A stretch of DNA of 64,000 nucleotides from Sophora flavescens (taxonomy: Eukaryota; Streptophyta; Magnoliopsida; Fabales; Fabaceae): NCBI GenBank assembly GCA_030762895.1, contig JAUPTC010000017.1, forward strand, positions 1,240,001 to 1,304,000, written 5' to 3'. Numbering within the stretch: position 1 is the stretch's first letter; each line of letters begins with the position of its first letter. A program made the translations under genes and the position numbers. The notes under the pieces were generated by a model. That model saw only the letters and a program-made list of their open reading frames with translations, was not told where the DNA came from and ran no database searches. Below, in pieces: positions 48,555 through 61,126 of the stretch.

Positions 48555-48945
48555 GCCCTAATCGCGAGCTCATCTCCACCGCAACCACCGCGAGGGCTTC
48601 TTCGCCACCACCGTGAGGTACACTCTTAACCCCTAACTATGTCTTTCCCGCTCATTCTTTGCAATAACTTGACATCTCTCTTTTACCCCTTCCCGCGCAC
48701 TAACTCTCCTTGTCCCTCTGCTCTCAGTAACCACATCGAACGTTGGCCACCACTCGAGCTCCCCTCCCCACCACCACGCGAGCACCTATTTCTGGTGAGT
48801 CTTTAGGGCACATTTTTTTATTTTTGGTTTTCTGTGTATGTTGAAACTGTAGTCTCAATAGTTGAAACTTGAAACTGTGAGTTTGAGTTGTTTGGAATGT
48901 CTCTATTTTTGGTTTTGAGTGTATGTTGCTCTGCCGGTTGGTCTG
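48416..48945 (+). promoter_or_regulatory. CACTA-2 leader region with (CACTCT)n microsatellite
   Basis: C/T-rich sequence with a run of CACTCT/TCACTC units at about 48506-48553 and possible splice donors (CGTGAGGTACAC at about 48610 and CTGGTGAGTC near 48791). As in CACTA-1, this looks like an untranslated first exon and intron ahead of TNP2. Promoter and intron assignments are inferred from position and composition. Confidence 0.45.
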
Positions 48946-49055
48946 TCACGGCCGTGATGCTCATCACGGCTAGGCCGTGATCAGTTCTGCCTGTGAGGCC
49001 GGTCTGGTTCAGTTGGCACGTTACGGCCGTGATGGACATCACTGCTAGGCTGTGA
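48946..49055. repeat. Palindromic minisatellite units in the CACTA-2 leader
   Basis: Two units with TCACGGCCGTGA and ATCACGGCTAGGCCGTGA arms, the second with changes (TTACGGCCGTGA, CACTGCTAGGCTGTGA). The spacer GTTCTGCCTGTGAGG..GGTCTGGTTCAGTTGG is the same as one of the two spacer types in CACTA-1. The array ends about 95 bp before the TNP2 start codon. Confidence 0.92.
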
Positions 49056-49150
49056 CCAGTTCTTGGCAAACTTCAAAAACTAGTTTTCAATCTCCCGTAT
49101 TGTCCTTATATTGGATATATGTTTTGTATATCTACAAAACCTATCTAGTT

Positions 49151-52100
49151 ATGGATCGTCGTTGGATGGTTTGTAAGTGCACTAGTGCTGAGTATTTGAA
49201 GGGGGTGGGAGAATTTATAGAATTTGCTCAAAGGAATGTTCCTAACAGTAATGGAATGTTCTGTTGTCCTTGTGTCAAGTGTTTGAATACGAGGAAATGT
49301 ACGGTGAAGGATATACGTACTCATTTGATTTGTGAAGGGATTTGCTTGAGTTATACAAGATGGATATGGCATGGTGATGTGTTGTTCAGTAGTACGGCAA
49401 GTGTCTCCCAAAGTGAGGACGTTGACGTAGGTATGGAGGATGATCGAGTAGAGGACATGATCCGTGATATTGGACAAGAATCTTTTCATCGAGCTCATGT
49501 GTATGATAGGTTGTGCGGTGATGCGGATAAGCCTTTATATCCAGGGTGTACTACTCATACACGGTTGTCGGCGGTGCTAAAATTGGTTTGTGTGAAGGCG
49601 AGAAATGGTTGGACCGATAAAAGCTTCACGAAATTGCTTGAAGTGTTGAAAGACTTGCTTCGGAGGACAAACACATTGCTTGACCGTAACTATGAGGCCA
49701 AGAAGGTATTGTGTCCGATGGGTATGGAGTATAAGAAGATACACGCATGCCCCAATGATTGCATATTGTACACCGGTGTTCATGAAGACAATCACGATTG
49801 CCCCAAATATGGGTTATCACGATACAAAGTGAAGGGTGGTGATGATGATGATGATCTTGAAGATGTGAGAAAAAAAGGTCCTCCTGCGAAGGTGTTGTGG
49901 TATCTTCCAATAATTCTAAGGTTCAAGCGATTGTTTGCCAATGCGAAAGATGCGAAGAATCTTAGATGGCATAATGATGAGAGGAAACGTGATGGAAAGG
50001 TTCGTCATCCTGCTGATTCTATGCAATGGAAGAATATTGATACTATGTTTCCGGATTTCGACGATGAGCCAAGAAACCTAAGGCTTGGACTTGCTACGGA
50101 TGGAATGAATCCTTATGGTAACATGAGTAGTATTCATAGTTCATGGCTTGTTCTGTTGATAATTTACAACATGCCCCCTTGGTTGTGCATGAAGCGCAAA
50201 TACATGATGTTGTCTATGATGATTTCGGGCCCAAAGCAACCGGGAAATGACTTAGATGTTTATCTAAGTCCCTTGATTGAAGACTTGAAAATGCTATGGG
50301 TGGAAGGTGTTGATGTAGTTGACGGGTATTCTCATGAGACTTTCAAGCTTCGTGCCATGTTATTTTGCACCATCAACGACTTTCCAGCATACGGTAACTT
50401 GTCCGGCAGATGCAGTGTCAAGGGGCATAAAGCATGCCCTATATGTGAAGAAGGCATATGCTACACTCAGTTGCATCATGGAAAGAAGACGGTTTACCTT
50501 GGGCATCAAAGATTTCTTAGACGTGATCACCCATATCGTAAGATGAAAAAATCTTTTAATGGATGCCAAGAGACAGAAGAAGCTCCAGCGGCCTTAATTG
50601 GAGAGCAGGTTTATCAGAAGGTAAAGGGCATCGATGTTATATTCGGCAAGTCCAAAAAGAAAGGTAAAGCTGCTGAGAAAAACATATGGAAGAAGAGGTC
50701 GATATTCTTTGATCTTCCATACTGGCACAAGCTTGATGTCAGACACTGCATTGATGTGATGCATGTGGAGAAAAATGTGTGTGATAGTGTGATCGGGACG
50801 CTTCTCAACATTCAGGGCAAGACAAAGGATGGTGTCAATGCTCGTCTCGACCTCGTTGCTATGGGTATACGAGAGCAGTTATTTTCCGCTAGCATGTCAT
50901 ACTTTGTCAAAAAAAAAGAGACAAAGTTTCTGCGGGTGTCTTCAGGGCATCAAAGTTCCACATGGTTACTCTTCAAATATGAAGAGGCTTGTCTCTAGTG
51001 ATCTTAAATTGGTTGGCTTAAAGTCTCATGATTGTCACATCTTGATGCAACAACTTCTGCCCGTTGCTATTCGTGGTATTGCTCCAAAAAATGTGAGACA
51101 TGCCTTTACTCGGTTGTGCTCATTCTTCAATTCTATATGTAGCAAAGTCGTTGACCCCCGTATGTTGGATGACTTGGAAGTTGAGGCTGCTACAATCTTG
51201 TGCCACTTGGAGATGTATTTTCCTCCTTCCTTTTTCGACATAATGGTTCACTTAATTGTTCATTTGGTGAGGGAGATTAGATTATGTGGGCCGATTTTTC
51301 TGAGATGGATGTACCCAGTTGAGCGCTACATGAAGATCTTGAAAGGGTACGTGAAGAATCCTCATCGTCCGGAAGCATCTATTTGTTCAAAGGTATGTTG
51401 CAGAGAAGCTATTGAGTTTTGTTCGGACTACCTTCATAACACGGATCCTATAGGGGTTCCTAAGCCTCGACATGATGAGATCAGATGTCAAGGTAAGGGT
51501 ACACATGGCTTAAGAATTAATAGCAAGGGTCGGGAGGAAGTGCTTCAAGCACATTTGTATGTATTGAACAACATCGATTGTGTTCAGCCTTTCTTATTTG
51601 AACATAAAAGAAAAGTCAATCAAGAAAACCCTCGAATGAGCGAAAGGTGGTTGTTGAACAAGCATAACAAGACTTTCTTACCATGGTTCAAGGAAGAAAT
51701 GCCGAAGGATGGTAGTACTGCTTCTGATGACGTAAGATGGCTAGCACGTGGGCCTAGCTTCAACGTCATATGTTGGAGCGGATACGACATAAATAACTTT
51801 TCCTTTTATACAAAGGAACAAGATAACAAGAGTACCATGAAAAATAGTGGGGTTATGATCGTGGCCGAAGTAATGCACTTCTCTAGTGCAAAGGACACAA
51901 AACCCCTTAAAGCACCGAGACCTTACTTTGGATATATTGAAGATATTTGGGTGCTCGATTACACTAAGCTTACGGTGCCGGTTTTTAAATGAAAGTGGGT
52001 TGATAGTAATGGTGGTGTACAAACCGACGAATTGGGGTTCACATTGGTAGAACTCAACAAGTTAGATCATATAAATGAGCCTTTCATAATGGCTTCCCAA

Positions 52101-52322
52101 GCAAAACAAGTGTTCTACATCACTGATCCTTCTAACAAAAGGTTGTCCGTGGTTCTCCAAGGAAAAAGCATGTATAATGGTAGTGATGAAAATCAAGATT
52201 CAAATCTTGATATTCCTGAGACTCCTTCTTTTTCAACAAACATGCCTACTATAATCGAAGAGACACAGGTGGACAATGTACATGCCACTCGTGATGATCA
52301 TCACGAAGGGATATTGATATAG
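49151..52322 (+). pseudogene. TNP2: TNP2-type CACTA transposase, near-complete with a few lesions (CACTA-2)
   Basis: Start chosen at MDRRWM; the longer upstream frame has no counterpart in CACTA-1. Order: Transpos_assoc-like N-terminus (CPCVKCLN), zinc-ribbon-like segment, Transposase_21 core, DUF4218-like and DUF4216-like parts. Candidate metal-binding Asp are D317 (LATDGMNPYG) and D367/D369 (PGNDLDVYL). Lesions relative to CACTA-1: a deletion of about 32 bp at about 50879 that shifts frame, a TGA at 51990-51992 where CACTA-1 has TGT, a stretch of about 8 residues out of frame near 51380-51405 (compensating indels, SICSKVCCREAIEF against the SIFERYVAEEAIEF that CACTA-1's bases encode), and CPKYGLSRYK where CACTA-1 has CPRCGVSRYK. 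After the TGA the frame stays open to 52322. It would recognise and cut CACTA ends if whole. Confidence 0.93.
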
Positions 52323-52421
52323 GTTGTTTAAACTTAGTATACATTTATTTTTATTTATACTTCTGTATTTATTTTGAGTTATAACCTATGTTAATAAATA
52401 TATATTGTTTCTGAACAGGCA

Positions 52422-52909
52422 TACATATGGATCAGTCAGATAGCCCACATGCATGGGATGACACTGTGGGGCCTATGCAGGACCCGATCGCGCCTACGCC
52501 TGATTCTAGTGTAAGTTTACATGTTATATACTATCTTCAGTCCTTCTTTTTAATGTAAGTTTATAATGTTACAACCCTCTATTTTATCATTTTTTTTGTG
52601 TCCATATAGACGGGTGGTCGTGCGGCTATTATGTGATGCTTCATATGCTGAATATAGTCTCCGCATCTATTACGGATGGATGGAATAAGGTAATATTTAA
52701 ACAACTTGTTAAATTATATATTATAGTTTTGAAGATGACTTGCATTAATGTTATTGTTATTATTTGAACATGTGTAGGCATTTAACGACCAATCGCCTCT
52801 TCAAGAAGATGACTTCAGAGACTTGAGGATGCGCATAGCTGAATTCTTCTTCAAGTATGCGGCTGAAAAAGGAATTGACAAGATACCTCCGCAATACTTA
52901 GATGAATAG
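52422..52909 (+). pseudogene. Ulp1/SENP-like (C48) cysteine peptidase, C-terminal exons (CACTA-2)
   Basis: Exons with GT..AG borders: about 52422-52512 (frame MDQSDSPHAWDDTVGP.., assignment weaker), 52610-52689 (GWSCGYYVMLHMLNIVSAS..) and 52778-52909 (AFNDQSPLQEDDFRDL.., ending QYLDE and a stop). CGYYVM fits the catalytic Cys region of C48 peptidases and parallels the CACTA-1 exons in place and exon structure. Upstream His and Asp parts are missing, so it is a truncated domain. It starts about 100 bp after the TNP2 stop and may belong to a separate small transcript or a downstream exon set. Confidence 0.65.
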
Positions 52910-53230
52910 TTTTTTTGTTAGACTTTAGAAACTAATTAATAATATGTATATATATATCCTTAGATTGGTAGTTTTGTTTTTAGACATTAGAGACTAAAAT
53001 TTATATATATATACTTGTAGATAGTTATGTTTTTCCTATACATGGGTTTTGGGTTTAAGTCCCCCCATTGTTCCTTTGTATATTTCTTTTGTTTTTGTTA
53101 ATATTGAAATTTAAGGGTAGTGTTTGCAATTCTGTAATGTGTGTGATATTCGTATTCTTGGGATATTTCTTCGAATGCGGGGATAGTTGAGGGGAGTGAT
53201 ATTTTAAAACTGAATTTAAAAAAACCAATC
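52910..53230. other. CACTA-2 3' non-coding stretch
   Basis: AT-rich sequence with TATATATA runs (52950, 53003) between the peptidase stop and the right subterminal repeats. No gene is supported; the minus-strand frame at 53055-53255 resembles nothing. Confidence 0.5.
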
Positions 53231-53555
53231 TATTAACGTCGGTTGTATCAAACAACCGACGTTAATAGTATTTTATAAACTATACAGTACACTATTAACG
53301 TCAGTTGTATTAGGAAACCGACGTTAAAAATAAAACCTTTAACGTCAGTTCTTTAACACAACTGACGTTAGTTTGAACAATATTAACGTCAGTTGTGTTA
53401 AAGAAATGACGTTAATAGCTTTATATTTAACGTCAGTTGTTTAAACAACTGACGTTAAAATATTAACTATTAACGTCAGCTGTATTTACGTCAGACAATA
53501 TTCTGACATATAAAATCAATTTTAACTGACGTAAAAAGCACTTATTGCACTAGTG
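53231..53555. repeat. CACTA-2 right subterminal inverted repeats and terminus
   Basis: At least five inverted AACGTCAGTTG / CAACTGACGTTAA pairs (near 53235, 53295, 53340, 53383 and 53430) and looser copies to 53533, then the terminus GCACTAGTG. Some arms carry ACGTCGG instead of ACGTCAG. Confidence 0.9.
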
Positions 53556-56500
53556 CATATGCCTTAATTAGGCTTAAGATGAGTAAGTTAGGCCCATTTA
53601 AGTGAAGCAACATCATGGATCGCGATCGAACCGCGCCAGAGAACTCGGGACCCAATTTAGCCTTGATTTTGGCCTAATTTGACAATTCATTGAAACCTGA
53701 AATTGTAGGTCTCTTCCTTATCTTTCTAGGGACAGCAAGATCACCAAAATCTGATATCTGTAGCTATAGTTATTCTCTGCGCAAGGCAACAAGGTCAGGA
53801 TGAGTGAAAAATCCGAAAATTAACAATGTTTAGCAATTAAGCCCAATAATGTAAAAGCAAAAACAATGATTGTAAAAGTTGTCTAATTTCCATCTCTCTC
53901 TGGCTTGTGCGGCTGTAAACTGCTATTTATTCTTATTAATCCTGAACTATCTCTAGACCAAATTAAGGGCCTCTAAATAAGCTTTCCAACAAGGAATCAT
54001 ATGCCTTAATTGGGCTTAAGATGAGTAAGTTAGGTCCATTTAAGTGAAGGAACATCATGGACTGCGCAATGATCCGCGCCAGAGAACTTGGGACCCAATT
54101 TAGCCTTAATTTTGGCCTAATTTGACAATTCTTGTGAAACCTGAAATTGTAGGTCTCTTCCTTATCTTTCTAGGGACAACAAGATCACCAAAATCCGATA
54201 TCTGTAGCTCTAGTTATGCTCTGCGCAAGGCAACAAGGTCAGGATGAGTGAAAAATCCGAAAATTAACAATGTTTATCAATTAAGCCCAATAACGTAAAA
54301 GCAAAAACAATGATTGTAAAAGTTGTCTAATTTCCGTCTCTCTCTGACTTGTGCGGCTGTAAACTGCTATTTATTCTTATTAATCCTGACCTATCTCTAG
54401 ACCAAACTAAGGGCCTCTGAATAAGCTTTCCAACAAGGTATCATATGCCTTAATTGGGCTTAAGATGAGTAAGTTAGGCCGATTTAAGTGAAGGAACATC
54501 ATGGACTGCGCACTGATCCGCGCCAGAAAACTAGGGACCCAATTTAGCCTTGATTTTGGCCTAATTTGACAATTCTTGTGAAACCTGAAATTGTAGGTCT
54601 CTTCCTTATCTTTCAAGGGACAGCAAGATCACCAAAATCCGATATCTATAGCTCTAGTTATGCTCTGCACAAGGCAACAAAGTCAGGATGAGTGAAAAAT
54701 CCAAAAATTAACAATGTTTAGCAATTAAGCCCAATAATGTAAAAGAAAAAACAATGATTGTAACAGTTGTCTAATTTCCGTCTCTTCCTGGCTTGTGCGG
54801 CTGTAAATTGCTATTTATGATTATTTATCCTGACCTAACCCTAGACCAAATTAAGTGCCTCTGAATAAGCTTTCCAACAAGGTATCATATGCCTTAATTG
54901 GGCTTAAGATGAGTAAGTTAGGCCCATTTAAGTGAAGGAACATCATGGACTGCGTACTGATCCGCGCCAGAGAACACGGGACCCAATTTAGCCTTGATTT
55001 TGGCATAATTAGACAATTCTTGTGAAACCCGAAATTGTAGGTCTCTTCCTTATCTTTCTAGGGACAGCAAGATCACCAAAATCTGATATTTGTAGCTCTA
55101 GTTATGCTCTGCGCAAGGCAACAAACAATGATTGTAAACGTTGTCTAATTTCCGTCTCTCTCTGGCTTGGGTGGCTGTAAACTGCTACTGATGCTTATTA
55201 ATCCTGACCTAACCCTAGACCAAATTAAGGGCCTCTGAATAAGCTTTCCAACAAGGTATCATATGCCTTAATTGGGCTTAAGATGAGTAAGTTAGCCCAT
55301 TTAAGTGAAGGAACATCATGGACTGCACACTGATCCGCGCCAGAGAACTCGGGACCCAATTTAGGCTTGATTTTGGCCTAATTTGACAATTCTTGTGACA
55401 CCCGAAATTGTAGGTCTCTTCCTTATCTTTCTAGGGATAGCAAGATCACAAAAATCCGATATCTGTAGCTCTAGTTATGCTCTGCGCAAGGCAACAAGGT
55501 CAGGATGAGTGAAAAATCTGAATATTAACAATGTTTAGCAATTAAGCCCAATTAAGCCCAATAATGTAAAAGTAAAAACAATGATTGTAAATGTTGTCTA
55601 ATTTCCGTCTCTCCCTGGCTTGTGCAACTATAAACTACTACTGATGCTTATTAATCCTGACCTAACCCTACACCAAATTAGGGGCCTCTGATTAAGCTTT
55701 CCAGCAAGGTTTCATATGCCTTAACTAGGCTTAAGATGAGTAAGTTAGGCCCATTTAAGTGAAGGAACATCATGAACTGCACACTGATCCGTGCCAGAAA
55801 CTCGGGACCCAATTTAGCCTTGATTTTGGCCTAATTTGACAATTCTTGTGAAACCTGAAATTGTAGGTGTCGTCGTTATCTTTCTAGGGACAGCAAGATC
55901 ACCAAAATCCGAGATCCGTAGCTCTAGTTATGCTCTACACAAGGCAACATGGTCAGGATGAGTGAAAAATACGAAAATTAACAATGTTTAGCAATTAAGC
56001 CCAATTAAGCCCAATAATGTAAAAGCAAAAACAATGATTGTAAAAGTTGTCTAATTTCCTCTCTCTATGGCTTGTGTGGCTATAAACTGGTAGTTAAACT
56101 TATGAATCCTAACCTAACCCTCGACCAAATTAAGGGCCTCTGAATAAGCTTTCCAAAAAGGTATCATATGCCTTAATTGGGCTTAAGATGAGCAAGTTAG
56201 GCCCATTTAAATGAAGGAACATCATGGACTGCGTACTTATCCGTGCCAGAGAACTCGGGACCCAATTTAGCCTTGATTTTGGCCTAATTTGGCAATTCTT
56301 GTGACACCTGAAATTGTAGGTCTCTTCCTTATCTTTCTAGGGACAGCAAGATCACCGAAATCCGATATCTGTAGCTCTAGTTATGCTCTGTGCAAGGCAA
56401 CCAGGACAGGATGAGTGAAAAATCAGAAAATTAACAATGTTTTGCAATTAAGCCCAATTAAGCCCAATAATGTAAAAGCAAAAACAATGATTATAAAAGT

Positions 56501-59500
56501 TGTCTAATTTCCGTCTCTCTCTGGCTTGTGCTGCTGTACACTGCTACTTACGGTTATTAATCATGACCTAACCCTAGACCAAATTAAGGGCCTCTGAATA
56601 AGATTTCGAACAAGGTATCATATTCCTTAATTAGGCTTAAGATGAGTAAGTAAGGCCCATTTAAGTGAATGAACATCATGGACTGTGCACTGATCCACGC
56701 CAGAATACTCGGGACCCAATTTAGCCTTGATTTTGGCCTAATTTGAAAATTCTTGAGAGACCTGAAATTGTAGCTCTCTTCCTTATCTTTCTAAGGACAG
56801 CAAGATCACCAAAATCCGATAACTGTAGCTCTAGTTATGCTCTGTGCAAGGAAACAAGGTCAGGATGAGTGAAAAATCAAAATTAACAATGTTTAGCAAT
56901 TAAGCCCAATAATGTAAAAGCAAACACAATGATTGTAAAGGTTGTCTAATTTCCGTCTCTCTCTGGCTTGTGTGCCTGTAAACTGCTATTTATGCTTATT
57001 AATCCGGACGTAACCCTAGACCAAATTAAGGGTCTCTGAATAAGCTTTCCAACAAGGTATCATCCAACAAGGTATCATATGCCATAATTGGGCTTAAGAT
57101 GAGTAGGTTAGGCCCATTTAAGTGAAGGCTCATCATGGACTGAGCACTGATCCGCGCCAGAAAACTTGGGACCCAATTTAGCCTTGATTTTGGCCTAATT
57201 TGACAATTCTTATTAAACCTAAAATTGTAGGTCTCTTCCTTATCTTTCTAGGGACAGCAAGATCACCAAAATCCGATATCTGTAGCTCTAGTTATGCTCT
57301 GCGCAAGGCAACAAGGTCAGGATGAGTGAAAAATCCGAAAATTACCAATGTTTAGCAATTAAGCCCAATAATGTAAAAGAAAAAAAATGATTGCAACAGT
57401 TGTCTAATTTCCGTCTCTTCCTGGCTTGTGCGGCTGTAAACTGCTACTTATGATTATTAATCTTGACCTAACCCTAGACCAAATTAAGGGCCTCTGAAGA
57501 AGCTTCCCAACAAGGTATCATATGCCTTAATTGGGCTTAAGATGAGTAAGTTAGACCCATTTAAGTGAAGGAACATCATGGACTACGAACAGATCCACGC
57601 CATAGAACTCGGGACCGAATTTAGCCTTGATTTTGGCCTAATTTGACAATTCTTGTGAAACCTGAAATTGTAGGTCTCTTCCTTATCTTTCTACGGACCA
57701 CAAGATCACCAAAATCCGATATCTGTAGTTCTACTTATGCCCTGCACAAGGCAACAAGGTCAGGATGAGTGAAAAATCCGAAAATTAACAAAATTTGGCA
57801 ATTAAGCCCAATAATGTAAAAGCAAAAACAATGATTGTAAAAGTTGTCTAATTTTCGTCTCTCTCTGGCTTGTGCGGCTGTAAACTGCTATTTATTCTTA
57901 TTAATCCTGACCTAACTCTAGACCAAATTAAGGGCCTCTGAATAAGCTTTCCAACAAGGTATCATATGCCTTAATTGGGCTTAAGATGCATAAGTTAGGC
58001 CCATCTAATTGAAGGAACATCATGGACCGCGCACTGATCCACGCCAGAGAACTCGGAACCCAATTTAGCCTTGATTTTGGCCAAATTTGAGAATTCTTTT
58101 GAGACTTGAAATTGTAGGTCTCTTCCTTATCTTTCTAGGGACAGTAAAATCACCAAAATCCGATATCTGTAGCTCTAGTTATGCTCTGCGCAAGGCAACA
58201 AGGTCAGGATGAGTGAAAAATATGAAAATTAACAATGTTTAGCAATTAAGCCCAACAAAGTAAAACCAAAAACAATGATTGTAAAAGTTGTCTAATTTTC
58301 GTCCCTCTCTGGCTTGATTTAAACTGCTATTTTTGCTTATTAATCCAGACCTAACCCTAGACCAAATTAAGGGCCTCTGAATAAGCTTTCAAACAAGGTA
58401 TCATATGCCTTAATTGGGCTTAAGATGAGTAGGTTAGGCCCATTTAAGTGAAGGAACATCATGGACTGCGCACTGATCCGCGCCAGAGGACTAGGGACCG
58501 AATTTAGCCTTGATTTTGGCCTAATTTGACAATTCTTCTGAAACCTGAAATTGTAGGTCTCGTCCTTATCTTTCTAGGGACAGCAAGATCACCAAAATCC
58601 GATATCTGTAGCTCTAGTTATGCTCTGCGCAAGGCAACAAAGTCAGGATGAGTGAAAAATCCGAAATTTAATAATGTTTAGCAATTAAGCCCAATAATGT
58701 AAAAGAAAAAATTGGATTGTAAAAGTTGTCTAATTTTCGTCTCTTCCTGGCTTGTGCGGCTGTAAATTGCTATTTATGATTATTAATCCGACCTAACCTT
58801 AGAACAAATTAAGTGCCTTTGAATAACTTTCCAACAAGGTATCAAATGCCTTAATTGGGCTTAAGATGAGTAAGTTAGGCCCATTTAAGTGAAGGAACAT
58901 CATGGATCATGAACTGATCCGCGCCAGAGAACACGGGACCCAATTTAGCCTTGATTTTGGCATAATTAGACAATTCTTGTGAAACCAGAAATTGTAGGTC
59001 TCTTCCTTATCTTTCTAGGGACAACAAGATCACCAAAATCCGATATCTGTAGCTCTAGTTATGCTCTGCGCAAGGTAACAAAGACAGGATGAGTGAAAAA
59101 TACGAAAATTAACAATGTTTAGCAATTAAGCCCAATAATGTAAAAAAAACAATGATTGTAAAAGTTGTCTAATTTCCGTCTCTCTATGGCTTTTGCGGCT
59201 GTAAATTTCTATTTATGATTACTAATCTTGACCTAACCCTAGACCAAATTAAGGGCCTCTGAATAAGCTTTCCAATAAGGTATCGTATGCCTTAATTGGG
59301 CTTAAGATGAGTAAGTTAGGCCCCTTTAAGTGAAGGAACATCATGCACTGCACACTGATCCGCGCCAGAGAACTCGGGACCCAATTTAGCCTTAATTTTG
59401 TCCTAAAAACAATTCTTTTAAAACCTGAAATTGTAGGTCTCTTCTTTATCTTTCTAGGGACAGCAAGATCACCAAAATCCGATATCTGTAGCTCTAGTTA

Positions 59501-60270
59501 TGCTCTGCGTAGTGCAACAAGGTCCGGATGAGTGAAAAATCTGAAAATTAACAATGTTTAGCAATGAAGCCCAATTATGCCCAATAATGTAAAAGCAAAA
59601 ACAATGATTGTAAAAGTTGTCTAATTTCCGTCTCTCTCTGGCTTGTGTGGCTGTAAACTGCAACTGATGCTTATTAATCCTGACCTAACCCTAGTCTAAA
59701 TTAAGGGCCTCTGAATAAGCTTTCCAACAAGGTATCATATGCCTTAATTGGGCTTAAGATGAGTAAGTTAGGCCCATTTAAGTGAAGGAATATCATGGAA
59801 TTCACACTGATCCGCGCCAGAGAACTCGGGACCTAATTTAGCCTTGATTTTGGCCTAATTTGACAATTCTTTTTACAGCTAAAATTGTAGGTCTCTTCCT
59901 TATCTTTCTAGGGACAGCAAGATCACCAAAATCCGATATCTGTAGCTCTAGTTATGCTCTACGCAAGGCAACAAGGTCAGGATGAGTGAAAAATCCGAAA
60001 ATTAACAATGTTTAGCAATTAAGCCCAATAATGTAAAAGCAAAAACAATGATTGTAAAAGTTGTCTAATTTTCGTCTCTCCCTGGCTTGTGCGGCTATAA
60101 ACTGCTACTGATGCTTATTAATCCAGACCTAACCCTAGACCAAATTAGGGGCATCTGAATAAGCTTTCCAACAAGGTTTCATATGCCTTAATTAGGCTTA
60201 AGATGAGTAAGTTAGGCCCATTTAAATGAAGGAACATCATGCACTGTGCACTGATCCGCTCCAGGGAACT
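53556..60270 (+). repeat. Satellite array, right block part 4
   Basis: About fifteen monomers in the same orientation, resuming in phase after the CACTA-2 duplication CAT. Monomers here carry small deletions (about 80-90 bp missing at about 55124) and a 16-bp duplication at about 57050-57078 (CCAACAAGGTATCAT twice). No higher-order period is obvious to the eye. The open frame at 59343-59531 is satellite sequence. The block ends where an LTR begins; GAACT at 60266-60270 is the likely target site. No gene is seen. Confidence 0.94.
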
Positions 60271-61103
60271 TGTTGACTCACCGGCAAGTGTACCGGGTCG
60301 TCGCAAGTAATAAAACACGGTAAGAATCTACCGAGGTCGAACACAAGGATTGGGCTACCAATTCTACTAATTTCGCGAGAAGTCCGATGCGTTTGGTCAA
60401 GTAACAGAAAGTGGTTGAGATCTGAGAGAAAAGAGGATCGCAAGCAAATCACAAATTAAATAAAGATATGTAGTGAAATCTGGAATTAAAGGCATCTAAG
60501 GTCTCAAATCCACCTACCCAATCATGCATAGTACCCAAGTGATGATGATCTCCTCCCTAGGTTCAATTTTAATGTCAACGGGACCCCCAAATTCTCCTAA
60601 ATTCACTGTCGTGCTCAATAGGACGTATTCGACGATTTGAGTTAATTACTTACTAGGTCTCATAACCCTAATCTCGAATTCTATTAATTCTTGTTCCCTA
60701 TAAGGTTGCACCGATCTCCTATTCACTCTCGTGCAATACTCGATCGATGATCCCAATTCAAGTTCTAAAACGCGAATCGCCGATCAGCCTCAACACGTTT
60801 AACTAGTCGATCACGCAAGCATATGATCAACACAATGAAATCAGAATTGGAAAACAATAATTGAATTAAAGGAGAGAGAGATACATCACATGAACACTAT
60901 ACCGCCATGGGTGGCTTCATCGATCCCTTAGACAAGGGGATTAGTTCCTCATGTCCGTAACAACGACACACGTACAATCGGAATTCATCATAAACCTAAG
61001 TAAAGAAAAGGGAAAGAGGGAGACGCAGCCCCAGAATAAGGATTCTAAAAGATCTATATCTATTTTGATTCAAACAAAAAGTCCCAAATCTGTTCTGAAC
61101 TGG

Positions 61104-61114
61104 TTTATTTATAG
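61104..61114 (-). promoter_or_regulatory. Predicted LTR TATA box
   Basis: CTATAAATAAA on the minus strand, about 540 bp from the LTR start (61652) and only 13 bp from the palindromic array. Its place between U3-like repeats and the rest of the LTR suits the retrotransposon promoter. This rests on motif and position only. Confidence 0.55.
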
Positions 61115-61126
61115 GGAGGCCACGCG

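Larger units (their letters stand above)
47037..53555 (+). mobile_element. CACTA-2: En/Spm-like DNA transposon, 6519 bp, inserted in satellite
   Basis: It starts CACTAGTGGAAAATATAC and ends TTATTGCACTAGTG, so CACTAGTG is a perfect inverted end. The 3-bp duplication CAT (47034-47036 and 53556-53558) flanks it, and removal restores GGTATCATATGCC. The left end resembles that of CACTA-1 (CACTAGTG.AAAATATACATT) and the transposases are close, but the subterminal repeats differ completely. Order: left subterminal repeats in two blocks split by a foreign-looking segment, leader with a (CACTCT)n tract and palindromic units, TNP2, Ulp1-like exons, right subterminal repeats. Confidence 0.96.

Noticed and set aside
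49052..49150. Upstream ATG at 49052 as the TNP2 start in CACTA-2
   Set aside because: The extra residues overlap the end of the palindromic leader and have no match in CACTA-1, where the protein starts at the equivalent of 49151.
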